Below, piece by piece: positions 63,918 to 64,000 of a stretch of 64,000 nt of DNA (position 1 is its first letter; each line of letters opens with the position of its first letter). A program made the position numbers and the translations under genes. The notes beneath the pieces are model-generated. The model worked only from the letters and a program-made list of their open reading frames with translations. It did no database searches and was not told the origin of the DNA. The DNA is from Henriciella sp. (lineage in GTDB: Bacteria > Pseudomonadota > Alphaproteobacteria > Caulobacterales > Hyphomonadaceae): the NCBI GenBank assembly GCA_013213785.1, contig JABSPZ010000013.1, positions 1-64,000 on the forward strand, read 5' to 3'.

Positions 63918-64000
63918 TAGAGCAGCGCCGCTTTTAGCTTCTCGAAGGCAACCGCTCGGTGGCTCATCGCATGTTTCTGAGCCGGTTCGAGTTCTGCAAA
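63917..64000 (-). CDS. rdgB: C-terminal end of RdgB/HAM1 inosine-triphosphate pyrophosphatase
   Basis: 27 codons are visible, ending FAELEPAQKHAMSHRAVAFE and KLKAALL. The motif KHAMSHRAxAF is the conserved RdgB C-terminus, which contacts the purine base. The enzyme removes ITP and XTP from the nucleotide pool. The gene continues beyond the window and is coupled to hemW by TAATG. Confidence 0.88.
   Translation of the reverse strand, partial: FAELEPAQKHAMSHRAVAFEKLKAALL

Noticed and set aside
1-64000. CRISPR arrays or clustered defence genes
   Set aside because: No spaced short direct repeats and no cas, restriction or toxin-antitoxin-like genes were seen.

Overview
The window reads as a chromosomal segment of a Gram-negative alphaproteobacterium. 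The Hyphomonadales/Caulobacterales side is my best guess, inferred from family content and not from any search. Supporting traits are a DUF1476 (F1-ATPase inhibitor zeta) gene beside a monothiol glutaredoxin, a TIGR02301-type protein, a fused IorA-IorB indolepyruvate oxidoreductase, a DUF3333-type PstA, a CoA-acylating methylmalonate-semialdehyde dehydrogenase, a NodT-type RND outer-membrane lipoprotein, many secreted lipoprotein peptidases, and dense gene packing with ATGA/TAATG overlaps.

Layout. 1-650: end of a DUF5681-like gene and two small coupled genes, probably the edge of an integrated element, next to tRNA-Arg(ACG) at 770-846. 905-10079: an exported peptide/amide-degradation block (P1 peptidase, gamma-glutamyltransferase, M14 peptidase, S9 peptidase, alpha/beta hydrolase, isochorismatase-fold hydrolase). 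10164-21419: housekeeping genes (rimO, DUF427, grxD, DUF1476, purC-purS, icd, trmJ) mixed with envelope proteins and oxidoreductases. 21467-24987: a mobile cassette, described below. 25037-26608: an Ala/Glu/Asp-rich lipoprotein and a nitronate monooxygenase. 26631-33906: phosphate-starvation locus phoR / RluA-type pseudouridine synthase / pstC-pstA-pstB-phoU-phoB, with no pstS. 34080-42282: an RND efflux operon and an M13 peptidase. 42422-49233: DUF1801, thiolase, DUF2332, an Lrp/AsnC regulator and a fused indolepyruvate ferredoxin oxidoreductase. 49291-64000: TadG-like vWA protein, thyA, a membrane protein, apt, a decayed lipoprotein gene with three lesions, ClpP-like protease, CBS-histidine kinase-receiver hybrid, mmsA, cyclophilin, a MoxR/vWA pair, hemW and the end of rdgB.

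The most unusual region is 21467-24987. About 3.5 kb is bounded by near-perfect inverted repeats of about 27 bp. It is flanked by a 13-19 bp direct repeat that is itself the hairpin of the terminator shared by the convergent genes on either side. Inside are an IS3-family remnant with its -1 frameshift site, two broken genes, and a coupled pair encoding a tryptophan 2,3-dioxygenase-like haem protein and a kynureninase-like PLP enzyme. The dioxygenase keeps the recognisable haem and substrate residues but lacks the family's GTGGSSG loop, and no formamidase gene is present. This looks like a mobile tryptophan-modification cassette, possibly acting on a tryptophan derivative. That function is inferred.

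The core genes form ordinary pathways: purine synthesis and salvage (purC, purS, apt), dTMP synthesis (thyA), TCA cycle (icd), branched-chain and aromatic amino-acid breakdown (mmsA, ior, thiolase), translation modification (rimO, trmJ, the RluA-type enzyme) and phosphate sensing. All functions are assigned by reading motifs, without database searches.
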